Assembly: GCA_963710865.1 (NCBI GenBank)
Contig: CAVQBR010000002.1
Location: 868,001-932,000, forward strand
Origin: PRDV01 sp963710865
GTDB taxonomy: Bacteria; Babelota; Babeliae; Babelales; Babelaceae
DNA: 64,000 bases
Direction: 5' to 3'
Shown here: piece after piece, positions 7,447 through 15,841 of the stretch
How positions within the stretch are numbered: position 1 is the first letter of the stretch
Layout: every line of letters begins with the position of its first letter
Position numbers and translations under genes: made by a program
The notes under the pieces: model-generated
Database searches by the model: none
Told to the model about the DNA's origin: nothing
Seen by the model: only the letters and a program-made list of their open reading frames with translations

Positions 7447-9402
7447 ATGGAACCGCTCTTTAAGTTAAAAGCTCCTTTTGCACCATCCGGTGATCAACCG
7501 CAGGCTATTGATAAGCTCGTTGAGCAGCGGAAGGGTATCTCCACGCTGATGGGTGTAACCGGCTCAGGTAAAACATTTACGATCGCAAATGTTATTGCAC
7601 GACAACAGAAACCAGTACTTATTTTGTCGCCTAATAAAACATTAGCTGCTCAACTCTATGAAGAGTTTTCGCTCTTTTTTCCTGAGAATAAGGTCTGTTA
7701 TTTTGTCAGTTATTATGATTATTATCAGCCGGAGTCTTATTTGCCTGCTCAAGATGTGTATATTGCTAAAGAGACGAAAATTAACAGTGAGCTTGATCGG
7801 TTACGAATAGAAGCCACTGCATCCTTGATTAATAGACCTGATACAATTGTGATAGCTTCGGTATCATGTATCTATGGGTTAGGTAATCCGGCAGATTATC
7901 GCGATCTTGCAGTTCCGCTGACGGTGGGACAGAAGATCTCACGTTCTGACCTGCTGAGAAATTTGGTATTTATTCAATATGTTCGAAATGATATAGAAAG
8001 AACTTCAGGTACGTTCCAAGTTCTTGGAAATACAATCGAAGTGCAATTGCCTTATCAAAAAGAGAAATTACGCATTGAGCATTTTGGTGATGCAATTGAA
8101 CGTCTTGAATGGGTAGATCGTACTAATAATACGGTATTGTTGGAACTTGATAATACGCTTATTTTCCCGGCGAAACATTTTGTGACGACACAGGAGAAGA
8201 AGGACCGGGCTCTTTTGAGTATTGAGCAGGAATTAGAAAGCTGGCTTCCTGAGGTTAAAAATCCGTTATATCAGGAACGATTGAAGGCTCGAGTGACCCA
8301 TGATCGAGAAATGATTCGAGAACGGGGCCATTGTCCCGGGATTGAAAACTATTCGATGCATTTTGATGGTCGGTATCCGGGGGAAGCTCCCTACTGCTTG
8401 CTCGATTTCTTTGGGGATGATTTTCTGTTGGTCCTTGATGAGTCTCATATAGCATTACCGCAATTGCGGGCCATGTATGCAGGCGATAGAACACGCAAAC
8501 AGACACTTATTAACTTTGGGTTTCGTTTGCCTTCGGCTGCTGATAATCGCCCGTTAAAGTTTGATGAAATAGAACGGCATTTTAAAGATGTTATTTTCGT
8601 CTCAGCAACTCCTGGTGAGTATGAATTAGAACGAAGTCAACCAGTTGTTGAACAAATTATTCGTCCTACTGGGTTGATTGATCCGATTATCGAAACCCAT
8701 CCTCGTGAAAATCAGATTACTCATTTAATAGAACAGATTAAGCAGACAAAAGAGCTTGGGTTTCGTTCACTGGTAACAGTGCTCACGAAGAAGCTTGCTG
8801 AAGAACTTGCTCGCTATCTTGAAGAACAGCGTATTAAAGTGTGCTATCTTCACAGTGATATTAAAACACCACAGCGAACAGAACTGCTCCATAAGTTACG
8901 ACTGGGAGTATTCGATTGTATGGTAGGTGTTAATCTGCTTCGCGAAGGGCTTGATCTGCCTGAAGTTGCTCTTGTTGCGATTATGGATGCTGACATTGAA
9001 AGCTTTTTGCGAGATAAGCGATCACTTATTCAGATCATAGGACGTGCTGCACGAAATACTGCATCTAAAGTTATGTTCTATACCGATAGGATTACGAAGT
9101 CCATGAAAGCCGCTATGGATGAAACGAGTCGGCGAAGAGAAGCTCAGATGGCATTCAACGCAGAACATAATATCACTCCTTTAAGTGTGAAGCGTGAGGT
9201 AACAAAAAGTATCTCGAAGATTCAGCAAGCGATTGCTGATGCATCTAAGGTTAAGCGTAAAAAACATGATCTTGATAAGGTTACGGTTGAACTGAAGCTT
9301 GAAGAGCTTGAAAAGCGAATGCAGGATGCTGCTGAAAACTTTGAGTTTGAAAAGGCAATCGAATTACGTGAAGAGTGGTTTGAATTGAAAAAGCATCTCT
9401 AA
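7447..9402 (+). CDS. uvrB: Excinuclease ABC subunit B
   Basis: A 651-residue, full-length UvrB, the damage-verifying helicase-like subunit of nucleotide excision repair that is loaded by UvrA and recruits UvrC. Walker A GVTGSGKT is at residues 36-43. The beta-hairpin YYDYYQPESY that clamps DNA is at 89-98. A DEAD-like LDESH motif lies near 330. Motifs V-VI (LLREGLDLPEVALV and QIIGRAARN) are intact. The C-terminal UVR coiled coil that binds UvrC occupies the last about 40 residues. ATG 7447 is preceded by GTGAGA. It is a single-gene unit closed by a terminator; uvrA and uvrC are not in the window. Confidence 0.98.
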   Translation: MEPLFKLKAPFAPSGDQPQAIDKLVEQRKGISTLMGVTGSGKTFTIANVIARQQKPVLILSPNKTLAAQLYEEFSLFFPENKVCYFVSYYDYYQPESYLPAQDVYIAKETKINSELDRLRIEATASLINRPDTIVIASVSCIYGLGNPADYRDLAVPLTVGQKISRSDLLRNLVFIQYVRNDIERTSGTFQVLGNTIEVQLPYQKEKLRIEHFGDAIERLEWVDRTNNTVLLELDNTLIFPAKHFVTTQEKKDRALLSIEQELESWLPEVKNPLYQERLKARVTHDREMIRERGHCPGIENYSMHFDGRYPGEAPYCLLDFFGDDFLLVLDESHIALPQLRAMYAGDRTRKQTLINFGFRLPSAADNRPLKFDEIERHFKDVIFVSATPGEYELERSQPVVEQIIRPTGLIDPIIETHPRENQITHLIEQIKQTKELGFRSLVTVLTKKLAEELARYLEEQRIKVCYLHSDIKTPQRTELLHKLRLGVFDCMVGVNLLREGLDLPEVALVAIMDADIESFLRDKRSLIQIIGRAARNTASKVMFYTDRITKSMKAAMDETSRRREAQMAFNAEHNITPLSVKREVTKSISKIQQAIADASKVKRKKHDLDKVTVELKLEELEKRMQDAAENFEFEKAIELREEWFELKKHL

Positions 9403-9406
9403 AAGA

Positions 9407-9437
9407 GCAAGGGTAATCTCTCTCGATTACCCCTTGC
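9407..9437. terminator. Bidirectional terminator between uvrB and the convergent gene
   Basis: GCAAGGGTAATC pairs with GATTACCCCTTGC with one bulged base. It starts 4 bp after uvrB and ends 6 bp before the stop codon of the minus-strand neighbour. Confidence 0.75.
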
Positions 9438-9443
9438 TATAAG

Positions 9444-9878
9444 TTATGCTGCTTCGGCAGCTTTTTCAGCAACTTCAACTTTGCTTGGACGAGCCTTGAA
9501 AGTGCTTTTTCTTTCGACGACGCTAAATTTACCATTGCCATCTGAAGAAATATTGTGATGTTGTCCGATTCTTTCAACGCCATCATGCAATGCTTGACGA
9601 GCTGCTTTAAGCTTTTCAAGAAGAGTTTTGTGTTGCTTGACTGAAGAGGCGAGCCTTGCAGTATGCTTCCTCATCTCCTCAGCAAACTCTTGTTGCCCGG
9701 ACATTTGCCCTGTCCTTTTTTGTGTCTCTTCTATTTTTCTTTCAAGTTCTTCTCGCTGAGCATCAAGCTGCTTTACGCGTGTTTGAAGTTCAGCAAGTGT
9801 GGATTTAGCTTCTCCGAAGTTCATTGCAAACAAAGGCGTAGAAACTAATAAACTGAGTAGTAATGCTGCATGTTTCAT
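9444..9878 (-). CDS. Secreted coiled-coil protein, unknown function
   Basis: A 144-residue protein with a clean signal peptide (1-18, ending LFA). Residues about 24-100 are predicted by eye to be a coiled coil: heptad-like Leu spacing, dense in Glu, Lys, Gln and Arg. A basic, Ala-rich tail follows. GGGGGG lies 8 bp before the ATG. It could be a periplasmic or envelope-spanning rod. It is divergent from the serine hydrolase gene at 10087 and is not in an operon with it. Confidence 0.7.
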   Translation of the reverse strand: MKHAALLLSLLVSTPLFAMNFGEAKSTLAELQTRVKQLDAQREELERKIEETQKRTGQMSGQQEFAEEMRKHTARLASSVKQHKTLLEKLKAARQALHDGVERIGQHHNISSDGNGKFSVVERKSTFKARPSKVEVAEKAAEAA

Positions 9879-10086
9879 AGGATATTCCCCCCATAATAGT
9901 GTTGTATGAATGTATCATGGTGCGCGCTGACCATGGTTGTTTATCTTCTTTTAGAGTAACCAAAACAAATGCTATAATGCAATGCTTTATAGAATTATTT
10001 TTTAATAGTGGTAAGTAAATATGATCAATCAACTGGTGACAGGGCCCTTACGAATATGGTACTCTCGGACCAAGAAAGGAGATAGC

Positions 10087-11121
10087 ATGGTTAAGGTAGC
10101 AGTTATGGTTCTGTTTATGGTGGCGGGAGTACAGGCTCAGAAGCCTCTTGAATATATTACGCAGGAGGTTGAAGCGCTTATGAAAGAGCGTGACTTGCCT
10201 GGTATCGCTGTTGCTTTTTATTATAAGGGCGTGCCCTATTTCCTTAATTTTGGTCAGGCAAATGAGCAGACAAAAGTAACAGAGCATACGATTTTTGAGA
10301 TAGGCTCAATTACCAAATCATTTACCGCAACGCTCCTTGCCTCTGAGGTGGTTAAGGGGACTATGAACCTCACTGATCGCCTGCCAAAATACTTTCCGTT
10401 TATTCGTAGGCATCCGTCTGCACTCTCGCAAGTTACGCTGGAGCAGTTGGCGACCCATACTTCAAGTTTGCCTCGAGATCCTGTTGGCGGTTGGATGCGA
10501 GCTACAAAAAGCAAAATGCTTCATTCTCTCACGCGTTGGAAGCCAGAGTATCCAATCGGAACGCATTACAGCTATTCAAATCTTGGCTATGATATTCTGG
10601 GATTTGCTCTCGAAAATCATTCTCATAAAAAGTATGGAGCCCTGCTTCATGAAGTAGTTACGGGGCCATTGCAGATGACAAGTACTGCGATACATACAGC
10701 TCCCCGTTTAAACGGGATATATGCGCAAGGCCATAATAAAAAAGGAATACCGGTGCATCATTTGCGAGCAAATGCTATTGCTGGAGCTGGTGCCTTACGA
10801 TCTACGACCCAAGATATGATGAAGTTTCTTACAGCAAACCTCGATATCTCAGGGCCACCACTTCTTCGTAAAGCGATGAAGCTTGCACAGAATGGGCACT
10901 TTAAGGCTCCTAAAATGATTCAAGCCCTGTCCTGGCAACGAGTAACTCGTCAGGGAGTTGAATTTATAGATAAGAATGGTGGCGTGGGAGGCTTTTCGAG
11001 TTGGATGGGTATGGTGCCTGATCAGAAGATGGGTCTTGTACTGCTTTCAAATATGCGGTGTGGGAAGCTTACCAATCTGGGCAGAAGGCTATTAATCTCT
11101 ATTGCGAAAGAAACTACGTAG
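10087..11121 (+). CDS. Exported serine hydrolase, beta-lactamase class C / AmpH-like family
   Basis: A 344-residue protein. ATG 10087 is chosen over an upstream in-frame ATG at 10021 because it has AAAGGAG just before it and gives a signal peptide (1-18, ending VQAQ). The class C serine motif SITK (S74, K77) and YSN (163-165) are present. The third motif region is NGG followed by GGFSSW, where many members have HxG. The family includes penicillin-binding proteins that trim peptidoglycan, esterases and beta-lactamases, and the sequence does not separate these. A TATAAT-like -10 (9973-9978) lies upstream. Confidence 0.85.
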   Translation: MVKVAVMVLFMVAGVQAQKPLEYITQEVEALMKERDLPGIAVAFYYKGVPYFLNFGQANEQTKVTEHTIFEIGSITKSFTATLLASEVVKGTMNLTDRLPKYFPFIRRHPSALSQVTLEQLATHTSSLPRDPVGGWMRATKSKMLHSLTRWKPEYPIGTHYSYSNLGYDILGFALENHSHKKYGALLHEVVTGPLQMTSTAIHTAPRLNGIYAQGHNKKGIPVHHLRANAIAGAGALRSTTQDMMKFLTANLDISGPPLLRKAMKLAQNGHFKAPKMIQALSWQRVTRQGVEFIDKNGGVGGFSSWMGMVPDQKMGLVLLSNMRCGKLTNLGRRLLISIAKETT

Positions 11122-11125
11122 GAGC

Positions 11126-11153
11126 TTGCATTTTGTGTCTTTTCTTTTATACT
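11126..11153 (+). promoter_or_regulatory. Promoter of the WD40-like gene
   Basis: TTGCAT (11126-11131), 16-bp spacer, TATACT (11148-11153), 32 bp before the start codon. It begins 4 bp after the hydrolase stop codon. Confidence 0.5.
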
Positions 11154-11185
11154 TCTCAGCGTAGTTAGCTAAGGAAGGAGATAGA

Positions 11186-12625
11186 ATGGCCTCTGTAGGG
11201 CTCTTTATTTTGATAGGGAGCCAGTTTGTTGCGTGTTCATTGGAAGCGATGGCGACAAAAACGCTTTTTGATGTTGTTTCAAAGCAGGTATGTAGAGATG
11301 AAGGACTCTATCAAAGGGTGAGGGCGAATTGCAGTAGTCCTGTCCGAGAAGCTCTTGAAAAGAATTATGAGCAGCTTTTACAAGACTACATCAGAGTTCA
11401 TGCATCTGATCTCTGGAAGTTGTTTGCTGAGCAAGTTGATTTGAGCGGTGCCCACACGAGGACTGTCACCGTTTCGGCATTTTTAAATCCGAACTGTGCT
11501 GTTACTGGCTGTGCGGAGGGACGACTCTGCTTTTGGGATTTTACTAAGTCGACGGCTCCTCTTTTTTTTGTGCAGGGTCATGATGATGGGATTCTTGCTC
11601 TCGTGGTGATCCCTCAGGATTTTCAGAAGAATCCTGTTTTTGCAACTGGCTCGAAAGACAAAACTGTGCGTCTTTGGGAGCTTCAAGACCAGACGCTTGT
11701 CCTCAAATGGGTTATTGGCATTGAAGGAGAGATAACACGCATTACGTGCAATAATGCAGGAACGTGCGTAGCAATAGCTGTTAAAGCACAGCAGGATTAC
11801 GTATACTCTGTGCTCCTAGTAAAGGCAGCTACCGGCGAAAGGACTCAGGTGCTCTCAACTGTTTTGCCTTGTGCTTTGTGCTTTGCTGCAGATGACAGTA
11901 AGCTCATAGTAGTGGGTAGTCGAGAGACTCGAGAGATTGATGTAGCGACTGCTGCTACTCAAGTGATAATGACGGACAAGCCTGAATCTATAACTGCTAC
12001 TTTTTCTCAAGGTGAGCTCTGTAGTATAGGTCGAGGAGTCTTACGCAGAGGTACGTATGAACAACCCCTCTCTGTGGCTACTTGCCAGACACTCTGTGTG
12101 GCGGCTTATTCAGGTCCTGCCTGGGAAGTAATTACTCATGGTGGCCTCTACAATAGTGGCCATGTTATTGTCAACAGACGAGATACTCTTCTGGTTCCTC
12201 TGCCTGGTTTTGTAAAAACAACAGCTATAATGGGAGGATTTATTCTCTTTGGCGGAATGAATGGAGCTCTTGTATTAGTGAGGCTGAGTAATCTACTCGA
12301 TACTCTTACTCTCCAGCAAGCCCACGCTCTCTTCAGCTATGGCCTGACTTGCGATGAGGCGAAGGAGGCTCTTCAGTTTATGCAAGCGTTTCTCGGCGCA
12401 GACAAGCTTCCTGACGGGGGGCTTATGCAGAAGCACCTCAGGCGTCTTCCTCGAGGCATTATTCCCTTTATTGAACGTGAATATAAGATTGATCTGCCAA
12501 AATCACAAGAAGAAGGAACTTCTTCGAGGCGAGTTCATGCACTGTCTGAACGTGAGTTGATTTTTGAGCAGTTCCTTCGTCTGGATCACTCTTCTTTGAG
12601 TCCAAAGACTTCCAAAAGAAAATAA
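11186..12625 (+). CDS. Exported WD40-repeat beta-propeller protein
   Basis: A 479-residue protein with an N-terminal hydrophobic leader (about 1-20). ATG 11186 is preceded by AAGGAAGGAG. Recognisable WD40 blades include AVTGCAEGRLCFWDF and ATGSKDKTVRLWEL (residues about 110-170), with weaker blades to about residue 370. The C-terminal 100 residues are helical and basic, with a Ser/Lys-rich tail. WD40 propellers are protein-interaction platforms and are far commoner in eukaryotes. An exported one fits a host-interaction role, but no partner can be named. Confidence 0.75.
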   Translation: MASVGLFILIGSQFVACSLEAMATKTLFDVVSKQVCRDEGLYQRVRANCSSPVREALEKNYEQLLQDYIRVHASDLWKLFAEQVDLSGAHTRTVTVSAFLNPNCAVTGCAEGRLCFWDFTKSTAPLFFVQGHDDGILALVVIPQDFQKNPVFATGSKDKTVRLWELQDQTLVLKWVIGIEGEITRITCNNAGTCVAIAVKAQQDYVYSVLLVKAATGERTQVLSTVLPCALCFAADDSKLIVVGSRETREIDVATAATQVIMTDKPESITATFSQGELCSIGRGVLRRGTYEQPLSVATCQTLCVAAYSGPAWEVITHGGLYNSGHVIVNRRDTLLVPLPGFVKTTAIMGGFILFGGMNGALVLVRLSNLLDTLTLQQAHALFSYGLTCDEAKEALQFMQAFLGADKLPDGGLMQKHLRRLPRGIIPFIEREYKIDLPKSQEEGTSSRRVHALSERELIFEQFLRLDHSSLSPKTSKRK

Positions 12626-12639
12626 TTAAAACAAAATTA

Positions 12640-12669
12640 TTGACATATAGAAATATTACTTGCTATAGT
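12640..12669 (+). promoter_or_regulatory. Near-consensus promoter reading into the 157-bp repeat array
   Basis: TTGACA (12640-12645) is a perfect -35; TATAGT (12664-12669) follows after an 18-bp spacer. No start codon with a ribosome site follows for 760 bp, only the repeat array. It is therefore probably the promoter of a noncoding or long-leader transcript. Confidence 0.7.
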
Positions 12670-12708
12670 AAAAGTAGATAGAGCGCATTTGATATATACG
12701 AACTAAAA

Positions 12709-13390
12709 ATTGCTGTGATACGCAGACTTTCTGGAGGTACAGGTGCTTGTGTTTTAAAAAAAGAACGCGTGTTACAGCTTAAGATTACAAAGATAGTGCT
12801 GTAATAGGTACAGGTATAAATATTCATGAAAATGGATGATACAGGTGCAGATTACAGCCCTAAATTGCTGTGATACGCAGACTTTCTGGAGGTACAAGTG
12901 ATTGTAGTTTAACAAAAGAACGCGTGTTGCAGCTTAAGATTACAAAGATAGTGCTGTAATAGGTACAGGTATAAATATTCATGAAAATGGATAGGATACA
13001 GGTGCAGATTACAGCCCTAAATTGCTGTGATACGCAGACTTTCTAGAGGTACAAGTGATTGTAGTTTAACAAAAGAACGCGTGTTGCAGCTTAAGATTAC
13101 AAAGATAGTGCTGTAATAGGTACAGGTATAAATATTCATGAAAATGGATAGAATGCAGGTGCAGATTACAGCCCTAAATTGCTGTGATACGCAGGCTTTC
13201 GAGAAGCACAAGAGATTGTGATAGAACAAAAGAATGCGTGTTGCGGCTTATAAAAGTGAATGCACTTTGCTCATGAAGAAAAATTGACATGTTACAAAAA
13301 TTGCTGTGATGAATGAGCTTTTCTACACATACGAAAGTATTTGAAGGGGAGAGCATCCATTACAGCTATAAATTGCTGCGATGTGCACGT
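12709..13390 (+). repeat. Tandem array of 155-157 bp units with conserved hairpins; possible structured RNA
   Basis: Units begin with ATTGCTGTGATACGCAG at 12709, 12864, 13021 and 13178 (periods 155, 157, 157). Two shorter, degenerate units start at 13300 and 13372. The first three are nearly identical. Each unit boundary holds an 8-bp stem, ATTACAGC with GCTGTGAT, for example 12851-12874. Each unit also has a second potential pairing, TTACAGC (or TTGCAGC) with GCTGTAA. Open frames on the minus strand simply follow the repeat period. No protein product is supported; a promoter stands directly upstream and the DUF378 gene directly downstream. Confidence 0.8.
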
Positions 13391-13430
13391 TTAAATGCAT
13401 GTTGCAGCTTATATTTTAAGGGAGGTTCTC

Positions 13431-13634
13431 GTGAAGATATTACATAGTTTAACCTTTTTATTAGCAGTAATCGGTGCGATAAATTGGGGTCTCGTTGGAC
13501 TGTTCAATTTCAATCTGGTACATTCATTGTTTGGAACTATGCCGATGATTGAGAAATATGTCTATATTGCTATAGGTCTTGCCGGTGTTATATTTGCACT
13601 TACAGAAGTGAGTGAACATCGCATGCTTCAGTAA
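13431..13634 (+). CDS. DUF378 family small membrane protein
   Basis: A 67-residue protein. The family signature GAINWGLVGLFNFNLV is present at residues about 16-31, with two transmembrane helices (about 5-27 and 42-62). GTG 13431 is preceded by GGGAGG at a good distance; an upstream in-frame ATG at 13395 has no ribosome site and lies in repeat-derived sequence. The function of DUF378 is unknown. It may be co-transcribed with the repeat array upstream and is closed by a terminator. Confidence 0.88.
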   Translation: MKILHSLTFLLAVIGAINWGLVGLFNFNLVHSLFGTMPMIEKYVYIAIGLAGVIFALTEVSEHRMLQ

Positions 13635-13651
13635 ACGTATTGATCTGTGAT

Positions 13652-13680
13652 AATCCCGCCTTCGTGCGGGATTTTTTTTT
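13652..13680 (+). terminator. Intrinsic terminator after DUF378 gene
   Basis: AATCCCGC / GCGGGATT stem with a short loop and a T9 run. Confidence 0.92.
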
Positions 13681-13693
13681 GAAAGGCTTATCC

Positions 13694-14602
13694 ATGAAAC
13701 ATACCATTGCGATCATAGGAGTCGGTTCTGTGGGATCGACCATAGCTTATGCTCTCCTCATGAAGAATCTTGCAGCAGAGTTGATTCTTGTCGACAATAA
13801 TGCTCAACGCTGTGCTGGCGAGCTTAAGGATCTTTCAGATGCATTAGGCTTTTCCTACGTGTCTCGTATAGTACAAGGTACCTTTCAAGATGCAAAACGG
13901 GCCGATATTATTATTATTTCTGCTGGTCGTGCTCAGAAGCCGGGAGAAAGTCGTCTTGGACTCTTGTCAACAAACAAGGGGATTCTTGAATCGATTGCCA
14001 AGGAATTGCAAGGTTTGAATCCTCAAGCCATTGTAATGATAGTCTCAAATCCTCTCGATATTCTTACGTACCATGCACGATCACTCTTCGACCTTCCAGG
14101 GCAACAGATTCTGGGTACGGGTACCTTTTTAGATAGTCAAAGGTTGAAGTATCTGATCAGCCAAGCTGCGCAGGTATCACTCGATTCGGTCGAAGGATAC
14201 GTTATCGGCGAGCATGGAGATTCCCAGAGTGTTCCTTGGTCCCAGGTTCGCATTGGTGGGCTCCCCATTGAGCGTTTTGGGTTTACCACTCAGATGAAAG
14301 AGGAGTACGCTCGAACTGTACGGGCTCAAGCCTATGAGATTATCGAGGCTAAGGGTGCAACGTTTTTTGGCATAGCTACCTGTGTAGCGCAACTCGCAGA
14401 ATTTATTCTGTTTAATAGAAGACAGATCGTTCCTCTCTCGACGTATCATGAGGCCTATGGTGTATGCTTCAGTCTACCCGTTATTCTTGGAGAGCGGGGA
14501 ATTGAGGCAGTCCCTGAACTTGAGCTTACCGCACAGGAGCAGAGCGCTCTGAATAAATCTGCAGAAGCCCTTCGAAAGTCTCTCGCTTTGTTAAAAGCCT
14601 AA
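13694..14602 (+). CDS. ldh: L-lactate dehydrogenase
   Basis: A 302-residue NAD-dependent 2-hydroxyacid dehydrogenase interconverting pyruvate and L-lactate. The Rossmann motif GVGSVG is at residues 9-14, Asp34 selects NAD, and Gln81 in AQKPGESR is the residue that favours lactate over malate dehydrogenase activity (malate enzymes have Arg). Arg87, Asp147, Arg150 and the catalytic His174 in GEHGDS are all in place. ATG 13694 has GAAAGG upstream. It would regenerate NAD in fermentation, consistent with a simple energy metabolism. It is the first of a rightward trio with the dipeptidase and methyltransferase genes. Confidence 0.9.
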   Translation: MKHTIAIIGVGSVGSTIAYALLMKNLAAELILVDNNAQRCAGELKDLSDALGFSYVSRIVQGTFQDAKRADIIIISAGRAQKPGESRLGLLSTNKGILESIAKELQGLNPQAIVMIVSNPLDILTYHARSLFDLPGQQILGTGTFLDSQRLKYLISQAAQVSLDSVEGYVIGEHGDSQSVPWSQVRIGGLPIERFGFTTQMKEEYARTVRAQAYEIIEAKGATFFGIATCVAQLAEFILFNRRQIVPLSTYHEAYGVCFSLPVILGERGIEAVPELELTAQEQSALNKSAEALRKSLALLKA

Positions 14603-14640
14603 ACTTCTGGTATGCTCTAGTCATACTTTGAAGGGGTTTC

Positions 14641-15189
14641 ATGAAGTTAGTTGATATTTCTGCTGTTAATTCACGAATTCTTTTAGATATACGTTATGCT
14701 ACATCAGATAATCTGGTGGGTAAAGCCCTCTATTCGATGGCGAAAGCATTTTTACAGGAAGAGGTGGCTGCTGCACTGAGTCTTGTTCAGTCCGATCTTG
14801 AAAAAGAGGGATTGGGACTGAAGATCTGGGATGCCTATAGACCCCTTGAAGTACAACGCTTGTTATGGGCATGTATGCCAGACGAGCGGTATGTTGCCAA
14901 TCCTGATACAGGGTCTTACCACAATCGTGGAGTAGCGGTTGATGTTACCCTTGTAGATGCAGCCGGTATTGAACTGAAAATGCCTACAGGGTTTGATGAT
15001 TTTACTCAGCAGGCGCATTGGAGTTATACTCAGTTGGCTGAAGATGTTCTTATTCATCGGGAACTTCTTGGTTCTGCGATGAAGCATCGAGGATTCATGC
15101 CTTTAGAGACCGAATGGTGGCACTATACCTCTACTAATGGGGAGCAATACCCAATTTTAAATATTCCATTTGAACATCTTATACTATGA
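14641..15189 (+). CDS. ddpX: D-alanyl-D-alanine dipeptidase, VanX/DdpX family (M15D)
   Basis: A 182-residue zinc peptidase that hydrolyses D-Ala-D-Ala. It has Arg67 in AYRP (transition-state arginine), the zinc-binding motif H-x-x-G-x-A-x-D at His94-Asp101, and E158 with His161 in ETEWWH. This is the standard VanX set. GAAGGGG precedes ATG 14641. There is no vanH/vanA or vanR/vanS neighbour, so it more likely recycles peptidoglycan dipeptide (DdpX role) than gives glycopeptide resistance. No signal peptide, hence cytoplasmic. It ends 7 bp before the methyltransferase start, so the two are probably co-transcribed. Confidence 0.88.
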   Translation: MKLVDISAVNSRILLDIRYATSDNLVGKALYSMAKAFLQEEVAAALSLVQSDLEKEGLGLKIWDAYRPLEVQRLLWACMPDERYVANPDTGSYHNRGVAVDVTLVDAAGIELKMPTGFDDFTQQAHWSYTQLAEDVLIHRELLGSAMKHRGFMPLETEWWHYTSTNGEQYPILNIPFEHLIL

Positions 15190-15196
15190 GGACACC

Positions 15197-15841
15197 ATGA
15201 TGCAGAAAGTCGTTTTCATTTTATGTATTATTTCTTCTCACTGCTTCGGATTTAGTGAGGCCGATTGTGCCGATCTCTATACAGATATTAGTGGCTATGG
15301 CATCGACCAAGCTGAAGCTACCACTTTGACTGAGAAAGGCGCAGCACCTACCTATGGGGAGGCAACTTATGAGGCATTTGAGCGAATGGCTCAGATTGTT
15401 AAGCAGGAACTTAAAAATGGGGTATTTTATGACCTGGGGTGTGGCGTTGGCAAAGGAGTTGTCCAATTGTACGAAACAACCAGCGTCCGCAAATGTGTAG
15501 GAATTGAGCTCTCTCCGACCCGTTTTAAGTCTACCCAAGAAGTGCTTAGTAGAATGCGCAAGCGAGATCTTATTCAAAAAGGGCGAACGATTTCTTTTAT
15601 ACAAGGCAATATTCTTGATGTGAACCTTAAAGATGCTACGGTCGTATTTATGTGCTCAACTTGTTTTTCTCATGAACTTATGAAGAAAATGACCGATAAG
15701 CTTGCATCGGGCAAAAAGGGACTTGTCGTAATAACCCTTAAGCAGCTTCCTCCCGATAAGCGGTTTGTCCTTGAAAAAACAGAACAGATGAAAATGACCT
15801 GGTCCAGTTCGAGCCCCGTTTACTTTTACCGCCGCACTTAA
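15197..15841 (+). CDS. Exported DOT1-like SAM-dependent methyltransferase
   Basis: A 214-residue protein. Residues 1-18 form a signal peptide (MMQKVVFILC start). YGEAT at 53-57, DLGCGVGKGVVQ at 79-90 (SAM motif I), GIELSPTR at 102-109 (motif II) and an acidic GNILD at 137-141 follow in the order and spacing of DOT1-type histone lysine methyltransferases. The stretch VFMCSTCFSHELMKKM (150-165) aligns with the DOT1 VFVNNFAF-PEV-HQL segment, but the NNF active-site residues are changed to STC. GAGGA at 15188-15192 supports starting at ATG 15197 or 15200. Export signal plus this fold makes a host-directed effector possible. It overlaps the convergent reductase gene by 4 bp. Confidence 0.75.
   Translation: MMQKVVFILCIISSHCFGFSEADCADLYTDISGYGIDQAEATTLTEKGAAPTYGEATYEAFERMAQIVKQELKNGVFYDLGCGVGKGVVQLYETTSVRKCVGIELSPTRFKSTQEVLSRMRKRDLIQKGRTISFIQGNILDVNLKDATVVFMCSTCFSHELMKKMTDKLASGKKGLVVITLKQLPPDKRFVLEKTEQMKMTWSSSSPVYFYRRT

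Noticed and set aside
13017..13356. Two minus-strand frames of 60-70 codons with similar sequence
   Set aside because: They resemble each other only because they lie in successive tandem repeat units; no ribosome site.
12709..13390. CRISPR array
   Set aside because: Repeats are tandem with a 155-157 bp period and no unique spacers; no cas gene is near.
14641..15189. Glycopeptide resistance cluster
   Set aside because: Only the VanX-type dipeptidase is present; no ligase, dehydrogenase or VanRS genes nearby.
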